A stretch of DNA of 22,023 bases from Trichosphaerium sp. ATCC 40318 (lineage: Eukaryota > Discosea > Flabellinia > Trichosidae), in the NCBI GenBank assembly GCA_038496445.1, contig JALMLS010000346.1, positions 1 to 22,023 of the forward strand. Direction: 5' to 3'. Position 1 is the stretch's first letter; every line of letters begins with the position of its first letter. Of this stretch, positions 1 through 9,304 are shown piece by piece. Position numbers and translations under genes: made by a program. The notes under the pieces were generated by a model. That model was not told the origin of the DNA. It did not search any database and saw nothing but the letters and a program-made list of their open reading frames with translations.

Positions 1-51
1 TAACATGATATGATGAGATACAACATGTACATATCTCACTCTACTATTTAA

Positions 52-293
52 CACAAGAAGGACACGGTGAAGTTGTATCAATCTTACTCAAAGCCAACGC
101 CAATGTTGATGTTGTTGATAAATATGGAAATACAGCTTTGATTTATATAGGTAATCACAAATGAGATAAAAACTATGTTTATTTACTATCATTTGAGACT
201 TTGACTATATATCAATGTTTATGTTGAAATTAATCAAACCTAATGCAAATAATATTGATACTATTGATGAAAGTGAAACCAACAAGAATTCAG
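52..293 (+). CDS. Two ankyrin-repeat exons, N-terminal part of the ankyrin-PARP gene
   Basis: Two exons, 52-150 (99 nt) and 198-293 (96 nt), each encode about one ankyrin repeat. The first reads (A)QEGHGEVVSILLKANANV and continues to DKYGNTALIYI, matching the ankyrin consensus of GH, VV..LL, A..N and DKYG.TAL. The second is more diverged (KLIKPNANNIDTID is visible). Both begin with two bases of a codon and end with one, so they are phase 1-1 and can be skipped or duplicated without a frameshift. Donors are GTAAT at 151 and GTATT at 294. The expected acceptor of exon 1 reads TTTAA rather than TTTAG at 47-51; a nearby AG 6 nt inside the exon would keep frame, or this exon is defective. The gene probably continues off the left edge. 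Ankyrin repeats bind partner proteins. The link to the PARP exons downstream is inferred from strand, spacing and the known ankyrin-PARP architecture. Confidence 0.75.
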
Positions 294-401
294 GTATTGG
301 GCACATTACAAACAATTTGGTGAAATAATAGCTAACACTGTAAGTAGTAGTAACTCCATGCCAAAGAAAGTGGCAAGACTTTATGTTCATTTTAATTAGA
401 G

Positions 402-656
402 AAGTGGTATCAAATACACCCTCAGCTGTTGAAAAATTCGTAACTTTCTTAAAATACTGTCCAAGTGGTAAACAATGCCATCCACTGTGGAGATACTGTA
501 AAAAGCACTATTCGCAAAATGTCGACATAGAGGGAGAAAACAGTTTGAAGAATGGCTTCACCGTTTGGTACACTTTGCTGAATACCAATACCTTAAACTA
601 ACCATTACAACGTTTAGCCAACGCGGTATTATTTCAAACTGGCAATGGAAAAAGGT
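402..656 (+). CDS. Probable linker exon between ankyrin repeats and PARP domain
   Basis: After AG at 400-401 the frame reads EVVSNTPSAVEKFVTFLKYC and continues through a Cys/His/Trp-containing stretch (CHPLWRYCKKH) to a TAA at 599-601. Beyond it the same frame continues plausibly as RLANAVLFQTGNGKR up to a GTATTTG donor-like site near 657. The phase fits the preceding ankyrin exon (phase 1) if the acceptor is the AGAG. The in-frame TAA means either an unrecognised intron, a different splice, or a nonsense mutation. No known domain is recognised. It sits where such genes have a connector between repeats and catalytic domain. Confidence 0.4.
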
Positions 657-762
657 ATTTGTCATTTAATTTGTTCCGCATGCGATCCCAAAGTTGTACT
701 GTCTCCGGTACGATATCTTCACTGCTAGCATCTACACTACAAACAACATTCTTTTTCTACAG

Positions 763-2648
763 GAATTCTGGAAACAAGATGGGCAATCAATGCAAGGTAT
801 TCTGCATGATATGCCCAATGATGCCTGGGTCAATAACAGTCAAGATGAATCCTTAAAAGAAGAGTGTACTGAAGGTAAGAAGCGTGGGGTGATATAATAC
901 TAAAAAAAGTTGTCAAAAGGATTAAAAGGTGAAAACGCATGGAGCCTGAATCCGCGATTGTATTTTGCAAATAATTGGGATAGCTCTAACACGTGCGTAC
1001 AATTACTTTTTATTAGTTCTAATATTACAAAAAGAGGCATTGTTGCAAAGGCGACACACTACAAAACACTGGATCTGCTTGATGACAACGACAAAGTGGC
1101 AGTCAGAGAATTCAACATCCTCAAACAAGAGATGTCAAAACTACATGGCTATGACAATTACGATATCATTGAAGCGACTCTCGTTTATAATGACATCTTG
1201 ACAGAAAACTTTGGTCGAATCAACGAAATACTGACGCACAGACATCAGTACGGTTGCTCCACACTTCATAGGCATTTTCGTGATTCTAAACATGCATCTA
1301 TTAGAGAACTGCCCAAGTTGTTTAAAAAACAAAAGTGGAAAACTGATAGTATCTACAAGAAATACAAAGAGACTGTGTACCAAAAGTACAACGCCCTCAC
1401 TGCTTTTAATGATTGTTATACTGAAAAAAAAGATAAGGTAATGTTCTTGGTACTCTTGCACTACAAACATTTTATTTAGTTACCAGTGATATTGATGGTC
1501 CATGGAACAACCGAAGAAGCAGCTAAGAGTATTGTAAAGGCTGGTTTTGGAACTGTGAGTTCTTTAGACGCTGGTTACTATGGTCAAGGGATATACTTCA
1601 CTGTACGTTATTACCCAATTATTGTAGGTGGTCAATATTCATTTTCGGCAATAGAGAAGCATAAAGTATGCCGCTTCATATGATTTAAAAGGAACAACTT
1701 CAAAAACACTGGTTTTAAGTCTTGTTACTCCTGGGAACGTTTATCCGGTAAGCAAACAATAATATTGATGTGGATATTCTTTGCTTACTTGATGATAAAA
1801 AGCATGATCCCCTTGTATGTAAAAATACTGATGAGGGTACCAAAACCATGAATGAAAGCTTGCACGGAAGGCCAATAAAACCAGGCTACCAAAGTCATTA
1901 TGCATTGGTAGACCACGCTGGTAAACTTCTGCCAGCAGATAAACTTAAAGATGCAGTATACGATGAGCTGGTAGTGGCACAAGGTACACTCAGCAATACA
2001 ATTGAAAAATGTGATTAAATTCTCAAACACTATTTAGATACTCAAGCTGTTGCTCGGTACATCATCAAAGTTACAAACAAACATAAAAAAAAACGTAAAA
2101 CTTCAAAAACCAAGAAAGGTAATAAAAAGACAAAGAAAGAGAAAGATCAAGCTTCAGAAGTAGATACTGATGGCTCAGCTGGCGAGCTATCTGATGATGA
2201 ACTATCTGATTCTGACGACACTTTTATTTCTAACCGGTATAATTTTATAGTATCTTTTAAACTTAAGTTTTGTACTAGAAAACTGTGGGCTGCCCATGAT
2301 GATTCAACTGATGATGAACAACCAAGTTATAATTATGCCAATCTCAAACTAGAATTACAAGAATCAAACAGCGAGGTAGAGGAACTGACGAAGAGCCTGG
2401 CTGAACTTCATCGGAATTCACAGAAAATGAATGCAAATAAAGAACAGCACATTACTGAATTGACTGAAAGCATCAAAGACCTCACAAGAAGCAACAACAC
2501 CCTAAAGCTAGACAATATCAACCTCAAAGAAAGCGTCAACTACCTCTCCGAAGGTGTCCATGATCTAATGCGAGACAACACTAGCCTAAAGGAGAAGAAT
2601 GCCATTCTACTGGCAAAAATAGCTCTCCTTGAAAGTACAGCAAAGTAA
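763..2648 (+). CDS. PARP (ADP-ribosyltransferase) catalytic domain with coiled-coil tail, spliced gene
   Basis: Poly(ADP-ribose)-polymerase-family transferase, which moves ADP-ribose from NAD+ to proteins. Exons: 763-874 (acceptor TTCTACAG, donor GTAAG), an uncertain exon start near 1016-1050 to 1437, then 1480-1602, 1655-1747, 1836-1983, 2047-2236 and 2279-2648. The last five join in phase without a stop. Catalytic landmarks in order: MVHGTTEEA (NAD-binding His), DAGYYGQGIYFT (triad Tyr), then across a splice SIKYAASY (stacking Tyr), LSLVTPGN, GRPIKPGYQSHY, and VYDELVVAQ spliced to AVARYIIKV. The H-Y-E triad is intact, so activity is plausible, possibly polymerising since Glu is present. The preceding exon is charged and helical. 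After the catalytic core come a Lys-rich nuclear-localisation-like stretch, an acidic patch (SDDELSDSDD) and about 100 residues of coiled coil. Introns are 42-89 nt. Splice sites at 1836 and before 1050 are the least certain. With the upstream ankyrin exons it resembles a tankyrase-like layout, but a coiled coil replaces a SAM domain. Confidence 0.85.
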
Positions 2649-2684
2649 TTCTAATGCATCTGTTGTAAACAAGCAACGTTTATC

Positions 2685-2690
2685 AATAAA
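2685..2690 (+). promoter_or_regulatory. Poly(A) signal of the ankyrin-PARP gene
   Basis: AATAAA lies 37 nt after the stop codon at 2646-2648, in the right place to end the PARP transcript. No other clear signal precedes it after the stop. Confidence 0.6.
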
Positions 2691-2699
2691 CAATCACAG

Positions 2700-3303
2700 T
2701 TTAGTTTTCCTCACAAATTGTACTTTGTTTCAAATTCATGGCCAATAACTTGTTTTGGCGCACTGAAGATAAAGGATACTTATAAGTGCAACGTTCAATT
2801 GTAATTTGTTCAACTTTGGAAGGTAAGAGGTGTATGCTGTAGATAAAATAACACTGCTTGGTTGGTTTTTAAAAAAAAGTGCTGAGTCGACTTTCACTGA
2901 TTACACTGACCCAACATGTTGGTACATATGTAACGGAGTAAAAAAAGTGTCTTCCTTGACACTAACACAAGATAAGCTATGTAAGTAAATCAAGATATAT
3001 TCGCTTCTAACAGATCAATTAATCTGTAAGTCAAAGTTGTTTTCTCCTCTTATTAACTTTGTTTCTACTTAGTTGTAAAATGCATTCCTGTCTTTTTTAT
3101 TTGTATGGAACAATCATGTATGAGTGCCAGTACAAGTCGTAACAATCCTCACCTAAGAAGTACAACAAAACAAAATGTACAAGGTTATTGTTCAAATTGT
3201 AAAGCGTCTTAAAGCCCGGTTCACGGTTTTAGTTTTAGGATCCTACATGTACCAAGGCGACTCCAACTTACTCCACAAGCTAAAGTAGTTTTTTAGTGCT
3301 CGA
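2700..3303. other. Intergenic stretch with no recognised gene
   Basis: About 600 bases between the PARP poly(A) signal and the foldback element. All frames are broken by stops; no repeat copy, RNA gene or conserved protein motif is seen. A donor-like GTAAGAGG occurs near 2823 and GTAAGTAA near 2982, but no flanking exon can be supported. Confidence 0.5.
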
Positions 3304-3321
3304 AAAACGCACGTGCGTTTT
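3304..3321. repeat. Perfect 18 bp palindrome next to the foldback element
   Basis: AAAACGCACGTGCGTTTT is its own reverse complement and contains a CACGTG E-box core. It ends where the left arm of the foldback element begins. It could be an insertion target or a protein-binding site. Confidence 0.7.
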
Positions 3322-3772
3322 ATGAAAACCAGAGTGGAGAAATTATTATTATCGTCGGATTCTATGCACTGATACATGTTGCATTAGTGTGCAAAGAATC
3401 AGTGCCAAAATCGGTCTGGTAAGCCAGAAATTTTTACTTTTTTGTAGATTTTTTGCTTCAAAAACGAAGAACTTTTACATTTCTCAAAAATTGAAAATAC
3501 GCGTATTGACATGTTGGTGTACTGTGTAAAAAAACAGAGCTGAACTTGACCGTGGTTGCCATAAATGTTACCTTTCTTATTTTTTTCTGGAAATTTTTTT
3601 GTGATAAAACGTGAGGTAAGTTCTTCGTTTTTGAAGCAAAAAATTGACAAAAAAGTAAAAATTTCTGGCTTACCAGACCGATTTTGGCACTGATTCTTTG
3701 CACACTAATGCAACATGTATCAGTGCATAGAATCCGACAATAAAAATAATTTCTCCGCTCGGGTTTTCATAA
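3320..3772. mobile_element. Foldback / MITE-like element with 155 bp inverted arms
   Basis: The left arm 3320-3474 and right arm 3618-3772 are near-perfect inverted copies of each other, separated by a 143 nt non-palindromic loop (3475-3617). The ends read TTATGAAAACC and GGTTTTCATAA. One reading is terminal TGAAAACC flanked by TA, as in Tc1/mariner-type non-autonomous elements; this is inference. There is no transposase inside; the short ORFs in it are by-products of the repeat. A diverged part-copy sits near 9555-9840, showing that it is a dispersed element rather than a one-off palindrome. Confidence 0.85.
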
Positions 3773-3826
3773 TGGTTTTTCTGAAATCAAAAAATCTACA
3801 ATATACAATTTCCTACTTTTTAACAC

Positions 3827-4216
3827 ATGTTAGTTCCTCACCACTTGTACTTGGCTCAAAGAATTGTGAACAACTGGATTAAAACAGTAAAAAATTACTT
3901 TCGGTACAAAGTACTTTACCAGATATACAAAATAAGTAGATGGCGTGAATTAGCGAGCACGCTTATATCAAAAGCCTGTCTATTCCTTGTACACTATCTC
4001 GTTATTCACCTACTAATTTCGGTTTTGGCTAGCCAACCAATGGCAGATATAGTACATTCTTTCATTCTTTTTGGTTCTCTTTTTCTTATTTATGTACTGC
4101 ATGTACTTCTAAATACAGAAGCTTGTGATGGAGGGGATAACCCTTTGAAGAGTGATTGCGTTATATGGAAGTGTGAAAACGTCAAAGACTACGAACAACA
4201 AAGTGCATCTTTTTGA
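3827..4216 (+). CDS. Hypothetical ORF with two hydrophobic segments
   Basis: A 129-codon open frame. Residues 1-45 are basic and aromatic. Two hydrophobic stretches follow at roughly residues 49-66 (ACLFLVHYLVIHLLISVLA region) and 76-95 (FILFGSLFLIYVLHVLL), with a hydrophilic Cys-containing end. It might be a two-pass membrane protein, or a chance frame just after the foldback element. It precedes the IRG-like relic, but no GTPase P-loop is visible in it, so I do not treat it as the IRG G domain. Family not recognised. Confidence 0.25.
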   Translation: MLVPHHLYLAQRIVNNWIKTVKNYFRYKVLYQIYKISRWRELASTLISKACLFLVHYLVIHLLISVLASQPMADIVHSFILFGSLFLIYVLHVLLNTEACDGGDNPLKSDCVIWKCENVKDYEQQSASF

Positions 4217-4217
4217 A

Positions 4218-4957
4218 ACTACCTTCTGGAACACGTTCTTTTTTGCGAACCAGGTTTTTCGCCAGGTTGTCAACATCTTTGTATTGTACTACTAACGGTC
4301 TGTTATACTAACTTCATAATGTAGCGTGATAGACCAGGTAGAAGTCCTGAAGATCTCAGAGAAAGCTATCTTCAATCATCCTTGAAGCGGTTTCCAAACT
4401 GTGTATGTTCTATTTAGTGTAACACCATTCTTACTTTGTAATTTATAGCCATATGCAGCCCAGAGAGGTTCTTTGTAATCTCAGCTTGCTTGAAAATAGC
4501 ACAAAATACGATTTTCCAAGGTTGGAACTAGCTCTCATTAATTACGCACCAGCTGTACGAAAAAAACTAGTGACAAAGTTTTAATAGAAAGATGTTTAGG
4601 CAAAGTGAGAAGCGATTTTAAACGCAATACAAGGTTGCTCTCCAGAAGCTATTAACTTAAAAGCTAAACTATGTTATGACAGGCTGCCAATATACGTGCT
4701 AATGTCTGGTTTGACTAGCGCAGGTTCTTCTGCTATACCTTTGACATCCTTTTTGACTATACCCGCCAGTGCAGCTGCAGACTGCATTCCAGACTATGTC
4801 TAAAATGGTGCTATCATTTCTACCCATCATTGGACCTGTATTATCTGGATCAATGAGCGCCTCAATCACATACTTTGCGGGAAGCACATACATCACGCAA
4901 TGTATTGAGCTTTGCAAAGTGATGAGAAGATTGAGAATGCAAAGAGAACATATGTAG
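4218..4957 (+). pseudogene. IRG-like (immunity-related GTPase) C-terminal region, fragmented
   Basis: Pieces in order resemble the IRG family after its G domain. FFFANQV near 4240 is like the FVRTK motif. RDRPGRSPEDLRES (4324-4400) follows an AG and ends at a GTATGT donor. FFVISA is followed, after a one-base frame change, by LLENSTKYDFPRLELALI (4452-4560), the IRG 'FLIS...DFP.L...L' segment. PEAINLKAKL, then VLMSGLTSAGSSAIPL (4640-4790), is the helical 'LSG..AA.P.PG' segment. Finally FLPIIGPVLSGSMSAS (4800-4957) resembles the last helical bundle. IRG proteins are large GTPases that attack pathogen-containing membranes in vertebrates. No P-loop (GxxxxGKS) is found upstream, so the N-terminal half is missing. 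Either several introns or frameshifts split the gene; I favour a decaying relic. The family call rests on motif memory. Confidence 0.5.
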
Positions 4958-5089
4958 AAAAGTTGCTAAATAAACTCTATTTTGTATTGTTATTATTTTC
5001 AGGTTCTGTGCCTTTAGTAGCAGGTTGCAACAGAAGATGGCTTATCATCGTACAACAACTATGTTAACAATGGAGGAATACTTAAGCGA

Positions 5090-5560
5090 TTGTTCATTGC
5101 TGTTTACAAAGCAAGCGTGAATAGAAACGCATTGAGCGTTACAAAAGATACTGATCTATTAATTGTTATATATATATATATGTACGTATTGAATGTGAGT
5201 CTAAGCGAATTGCGTGCATTGTATCATCATATGCCAAAGTTCCGTTCAAATCAACGTATCCAGTTATCTTTTGTTCAAACTCTAGAAAACAAAATCAAAG
5301 AAAAGGCAAAGAATCCTGTAAAGAAGCCTCCACCTGTAAAGCGTACAGGAAAGAAGTTTGTAATGAAAAAGCCAAAACCTGGTGGCGGCGGTATGAGCTT
5401 CCTCGGCGAGCTTAAAAAAAAGTGTCAACGTCTGGCAAACTTGGTGAGATTACTGGTGATACTCATGGTTGCGAATCTTGGTGAAAGAAATATTATAAAA
5501 AAGGTAAAGGACAACTTTGGTGGAAAAATTAACAATATCTTCCAACAGGGTGCCTTTTAG
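5090..5560 (+). CDS. Hypothetical Lys/Pro/Gly-rich basic protein
   Basis: A 156-codon ORF of unknown family. The likely coding part begins near residue 45: a hydrophilic helix (QTLENKIKEKAKN), a Lys/Pro-rich run (KKPPPVKRTGKK, KKPKPGGGG), then an amphipathic or hydrophobic helix (MSFLGELKKKC, LVRLLVILMVANL) and a Gly/Lys end (KKVKDNFGGKINNIFQQGAF). The first 45 codons cross a TA microsatellite and look non-coding. The pattern (basic linker plus GGGG plus amphipathic helix) would suit a nucleic-acid- or membrane-associating peptide, but that is inference. It lies on the same strand as the IRG-like pieces, after a possible acceptor (TTATTTTCAG, about 5002), so it could be a 3' exon of that locus. 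Confidence 0.35.
   Translation: MFIAVYKASVNRNALSVTKDTDLLIVIYIYMYVLNVSLSELRALYHHMPKFRSNQRIQLSFVQTLENKIKEKAKNPVKKPPPVKRTGKKFVMKKPKPGGGGMSFLGELKKKCQRLANLVRLLVILMVANLGERNIIKKVKDNFGGKINNIFQQGAF
5167..5181. repeat. Short TA microsatellite
   Basis: Seven to eight TA units inside the first part of the basic ORF; argues that the true start of that ORF is downstream. Confidence 0.8.
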
Positions 5561-5569
5561 CTTTTGGGA

Positions 5570-6055
5570 AAACTCAAACCATTTTTGTATTTGTTTGCTT
5601 GATACTATTTGGACTATGCATCGAACAAAAACGAATTTCAAAGCCATTAGGAGCATGCAGGACTTAAAAAAAGAATGTGCATGGTAACACCAACAAAATC
5701 TCACATTTTTAAATGGTTTAGCAGATTACAGATTTTGTTGAAGAGTTTCTTAGCCTTTGGCTTTGCCGTACTGGACCACGAACACCTTTAATTCAATACA
5801 ATTGAATATTTTTTTTACTTCACGGTCGCATAGCATGTGCAACCAAGTAATATTTCTATCTGGTTAGAAATGATACCAGTTATCTATTTAACTTATATTA
5901 ATATTGTAGGTGACAGTACTGTTGATTATGCGTCTTTGAGTGTAGGGAAGTGGTCTTGACCGCCTTTAAGCTAGACTCCGTATATGAGTAATCCTATGAG
6001 GTTAGTAGTAAATAATTTCTTACCAGGTAACGGATCTACGATAAAAACTTAGCTA
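5570..6055. other. Stretch without a recognisable gene
   Basis: Stops in all frames, several poly-T and poly-A runs, no repeat copy found within the window, no RNA gene motif. Confidence 0.45.
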
Positions 6056-6059
6056 CTTT

Positions 6060-6480
6060 ATGTTGGAAGGGAAAATAACTCTACCTAATGTTTTGCAAAT
6101 ATCCCAACCATACTTGCATCATTTTTCACGAATCAAACGGACTGATGGTGTGCTTCTTACATATCTATTCGCGTTTGATTCAAAAAAAAAAATGATCACG
6201 TGCTCGCAAGGTCGAAAAAAAAACCAGGTGGGACACTGCAATCAAACCTAAGGAAGTTATGAAGTTTATAGGAACAATGTGGCTTTGGGAGCAAAGAAGT
6301 GGCGAAAGAAATTATAATGATGTTATTTAGCACAAAAGGAAAACCACATCCAATTGGTTTGATGATCTATGTACAAGCTCTATTCTGAGACAAATATGGT
6401 AAAAAGCCTTACTGGGGTCGCAGCCAGTTTCTCCTGTAGATGCTGCAAAAAAATTGATTCTAAAATTTGAACAATAAAAT
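6060..6480 (+). pseudogene. Possible remnant of a transposase-like ORF
   Basis: A 63-codon frame (6060-6251) is followed, after frame changes, by EVMKFIGTMWLWEQRSGE (from about 6252) and KGKPHPIGLMIYVQAL (from about 6339). These resemble the 'Eik.F.G' and 'KP...GLK.yvl' segments of piggyBac-like transposases, in the correct order and spacing for a decayed, internally deleted copy. The catalytic Asp motifs are not visible, several stops interrupt it, and other origins are possible. Family call is weak. Confidence 0.25.
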
Positions 6481-6639
6481 AAGTATGGATTCGAGATTCA
6501 TGGAGAAATGTGATTCTTGTACAAAAGTTACAGAAGCACGCGCTCACGTGACCCCAGAAAGGTTGAAAACATCAAAGTGTGCTTTTAGAAAATTGCAAAA
6601 CAATAAAGCACATATTAGAAGTAGTTTGAAATTTGTTTG

Positions 6640-7380
6640 ACATACGCCAAGCGTTTGTAGTACTGATGTAATTTATCTACTTTTGTCCAGCCTGGGAATT
6701 ATGATTGTTGATTCCGTACACGCGATATCTACTCAAAGGAAATACATAATGCAAAACTAGTTCTAGCGTTTGCACTATGACCATGTGCCTTCATTATTAA
6801 GCAGTACACAATGAAAAGGAAACCTGCAATATGAACGGAAATGTTCGATTTATGCCATTTTTGCTAACCTGTGAGTACTCCAATGCGTTGTTTTACGCGT
6901 AAGGAAACGTTTTATAATACTCGTTGTCCCAAACTAGGTGCCATTACAGTTATTAATAGAGAACCAACCGCAAGGTAGTATTGTATATTGTAGACGTCTG
7001 TTGAACAAGGAAGGTCAAAACGAGAACACCAACACGCTAGGAGAGTACATTCATCGTATTTTTGTCCAATATCAGTGCAGTTTGAAACCACGATTGTTAC
7101 ACTGAAACGAACGATAGACCTAGTTGGAGCTTTGGCACGGCAATTGCCAGCCCGCTCCTATATTCTACTTGCATTACGCGAGCGATAGATTTACATCCGT
7201 TGCTGGCTTATGCAAGGAGAGGCGCCTATTTGTGTGTTGAAACTAACAAAGTGATAGCTCTAATTGAAGCTTTCGTACAGAACATCACAGCGTTCGTTTG
7301 CCATAAAACTACTCGCCCTTACGCAAACTGTGTTTACGTAATCAAAAAACGCATGTTTGCAACGTCACAATAAAACAGCT
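6640..7380. other. Stretch without a recognisable gene
   Basis: No ORF above 60 codons, no protein motif. The last 80 bases (about 7300-7380) show weak similarity to the reverse complement of about 17710-17790, so the repeat pair listed next may extend into it in diverged form. Confidence 0.4.
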
Positions 7381-7381
7381 C

Positions 7382-7636
7382 ACAAAATTATTCGATGGTT
7401 TGAGGGAGCCTTTTTCAAAGGATCGCTCGCTGGTGCTTTGTCAGTATGATGGCGAAAAGAATAAACCACAACGGAGCTGCACGAGGTAACAGTAAACCCT
7501 TATCACCTACGAATGGGATACCTCTACAATAAAGGCTAAACAGAGTTCAAACCAATACTCCTATATTGTTGCAGCGTAGTTCTTTCCTCCACACAAGAAG
7601 CAAAGTCATGCTTTTTCTTTAGCGGTAGTTTTTTTG
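7382..7636 (+). repeat. Copy 1 of a long inverted repeat pair (partner 17371-17709)
   Basis: The core 7468-7636 matches the reverse complement of about 17371-17545 almost base for base: a run from ACCACAACGGAGCTGCAC through GTAACAGTAAACCCTTATCA to GGGATACCTCTACAATAAA, ending in GGTAGTTTTTTT. Upstream similarity continues more weakly to 7382. This copy lacks about 84 nt found in the partner. It could be two copies of a transposon end, a duplicated untranslated or coding exon, or the ends of a 10 kb inverted unit. Confidence 0.85.
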
Positions 7637-7639
7637 AAT

Positions 7640-8770
7640 TCTTTCTCAATAAAATTAGTTGCTTTTCAAGTTACTACTAGGTCTTTGCTCAGTAAATTCA
7701 TCTTTCTACGCCGTGCGAAATAATGTAGTAGCTATCAGCCAAAGCGTATCTCGCCACGCCAAGACGATAAGGTTGCTAAGCACAAGTACTCTAGCAGAGA
7801 ATACACACATTCCGTGCGTGTACAAGTAAATTAACTTTGGTCGCTCCTGCATTGCACTATACTGGTTATGTTCTTATTGCATCGTCCCATACTTTGGATG
7901 TTATAGCTTTTAAAAAGTTCGCTGTTAGTAGACAACGACTAGCTAGACTTCCTGTGCCCAGCGATCAACAGTTTTTGTGCGTCTGTTCTTGTCTAGGCTA
8001 TTTGTTTTTAGAAAGTCTGTGGACTTTTAACACTACGTTTATCCTCTGAATTGTAGTAGATTGCGCGTTAACTTGGTAACATAGTTAGAAAAGTAACAAG
8101 AGAAATCAAATCTAACATTTGTCACATTCGCTCAGTGTTCTTTGAAATCAGACTTTAGTCGTAGTTTTATTCCTAATTAGTGCTATCGGTACTGCAGCTC
8201 TCCAATTGGATTGAAAAAAACCGCCTAGCACACTAGGTATTCACATCCTAATGTACCTACCCGCAAAAAGGCATCGACAAAAATGTAGACATTTTGACAT
8301 GTGTCAAATTTTACGCAATTTTGGCTTAACATAACATCAAGTGTAACGTGAAGCCTAAAAATACGCATCATTGAAAGGAATAGGTTTGTTTTATACATGA
8401 GATTGTATTATTTGGTTTGCAAAAAAGACTTTGTACATCAACAAATACAGACCTTTCGCTACCTCAGGTGTTAGCAGTGCTGTAACTCACGAACGAAATA
8501 CAGAAAAAAGGAGCCAAAAGTGAAGTCTTGCAATGTAAGCGAAATCGTAGTTTTATTAAAACGCACCGAGAAACCTTCTTTACGTTAGATTTTGAAGCGT
8601 CTTTGTGAAGTCACCACACATACTCCGCATTTTAGGACAAAACCTGGTTCTTCCCTATTTCCATCATAGATCATGCGAGTGGAAGAATATTATTGCTAGA
8701 GAATTTATTACAACAAGCGAGATATATAATAAATCTCCTACATCTCAGTGCAGCCATTAATTGTTGACTT
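7640..8770. other. Stretch without a supported gene
   Basis: One 70-codon open frame at 7837-8049 has no recognised features. A small hairpin TTGACA-TG-TGTCAA lies near 8297-8310. Otherwise stops are dense in all frames. Confidence 0.4.
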
Positions 8771-8772
8771 TT

Positions 8773-9280
8773 TCAAATAGAAATACAAGTGAAGCTACCA
8801 ACGCATAGAGCTCTATACTTTGAAATCTCAAACAGAAATATCATAAATTGGTTTTTGACATTGCTTACCAACCATATGTCTTCAAGAGGACTTTCCCTAG
8901 CTCTCAATTTGTAATGAACTTGGTAGGCTGGTTTTATTGGCTGTCCTCTTAACTTGTCGGTGCTTGTGCCTTTCATAATTAGTAGCTAGTTCAAAGTAAA
9001 GACTTGTTTGTGTACTTACTGGATATACATCCACAGGTTTACTGCATATTTTTTATACTATTGTAAACTCCTGCTAAATGTCTATACTTGAGTTGTTGGG
9101 ACCACTTACATAGTAACCAATCCTATGGTATTGCCAGGAGCGACAAGACTCAAGATGAGTGTTTTTCATTCTTTCCTAAATATCATATGAACAATCCCAA
9201 CAAACTGACAATTCCAAAAACCAACCTTACATTACTGTAAGCTGATTTCATGGACAATAAATATCCCTGGTGACTAGACA
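8773..9280 (-). pseudogene. Broken second copy of the PARP gene
   Basis: Read on the minus strand this follows the same order as the intact PARP exons. Near 9275-9180 is a diverged counterpart of the 'MVHGTT...GFGTVSSLDAG' exon with a short deletion and frame loss. Near 9170-9115 is KTLILSLVAPGN (cf. KTLVLSLVTPGN). A VDVYP-donor piece lies near 9045-9020. Last comes KGTSTDKLRGQPIKPAYQ...VHYKL (8976 downward), and the C-terminal strand FEISKYRAL, with a stop at 8773. The HGT motif is disrupted, and the position of the catalytic Glu (YDELVV in the intact copy) reads QFMIF, so the H-Y-E triad is lost. It cannot encode an active enzyme as it stands. The conserved splice donor after the VYP residues shows that the copy arose by DNA duplication, not retroposition. 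Confidence 0.75.
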
Positions 9281-9304
9281 AGAGTGTTAGTGTAACATGG
9301 AATT

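Noticed and set aside
1141-1470. 109-codon minus-strand ORF
   Set aside because: Lies opposite the charged exon that precedes the PARP domain; the plus frame fits phase and splice sites.
1785-2030. 81-codon minus-strand ORF
   Set aside because: Opposite strand of the PARP exon with GRPIKPGYQSHY; shadow.
3399-3703. Two minus-strand ORFs of about 80 codons
   Set aside because: They lie within the foldback element and run through its inverted arms; non-coding.
3827-4216. ORF as the missing G domain of the IRG-like gene
   Set aside because: No P-loop or other GTPase motif; mostly hydrophobic segments.
7543-7560. GAGTTCAAACC-like sequence as a tRNA T-loop
   Set aside because: No acceptor stem, D-arm or anticodon arm around it; it belongs to the inverted repeat pair.
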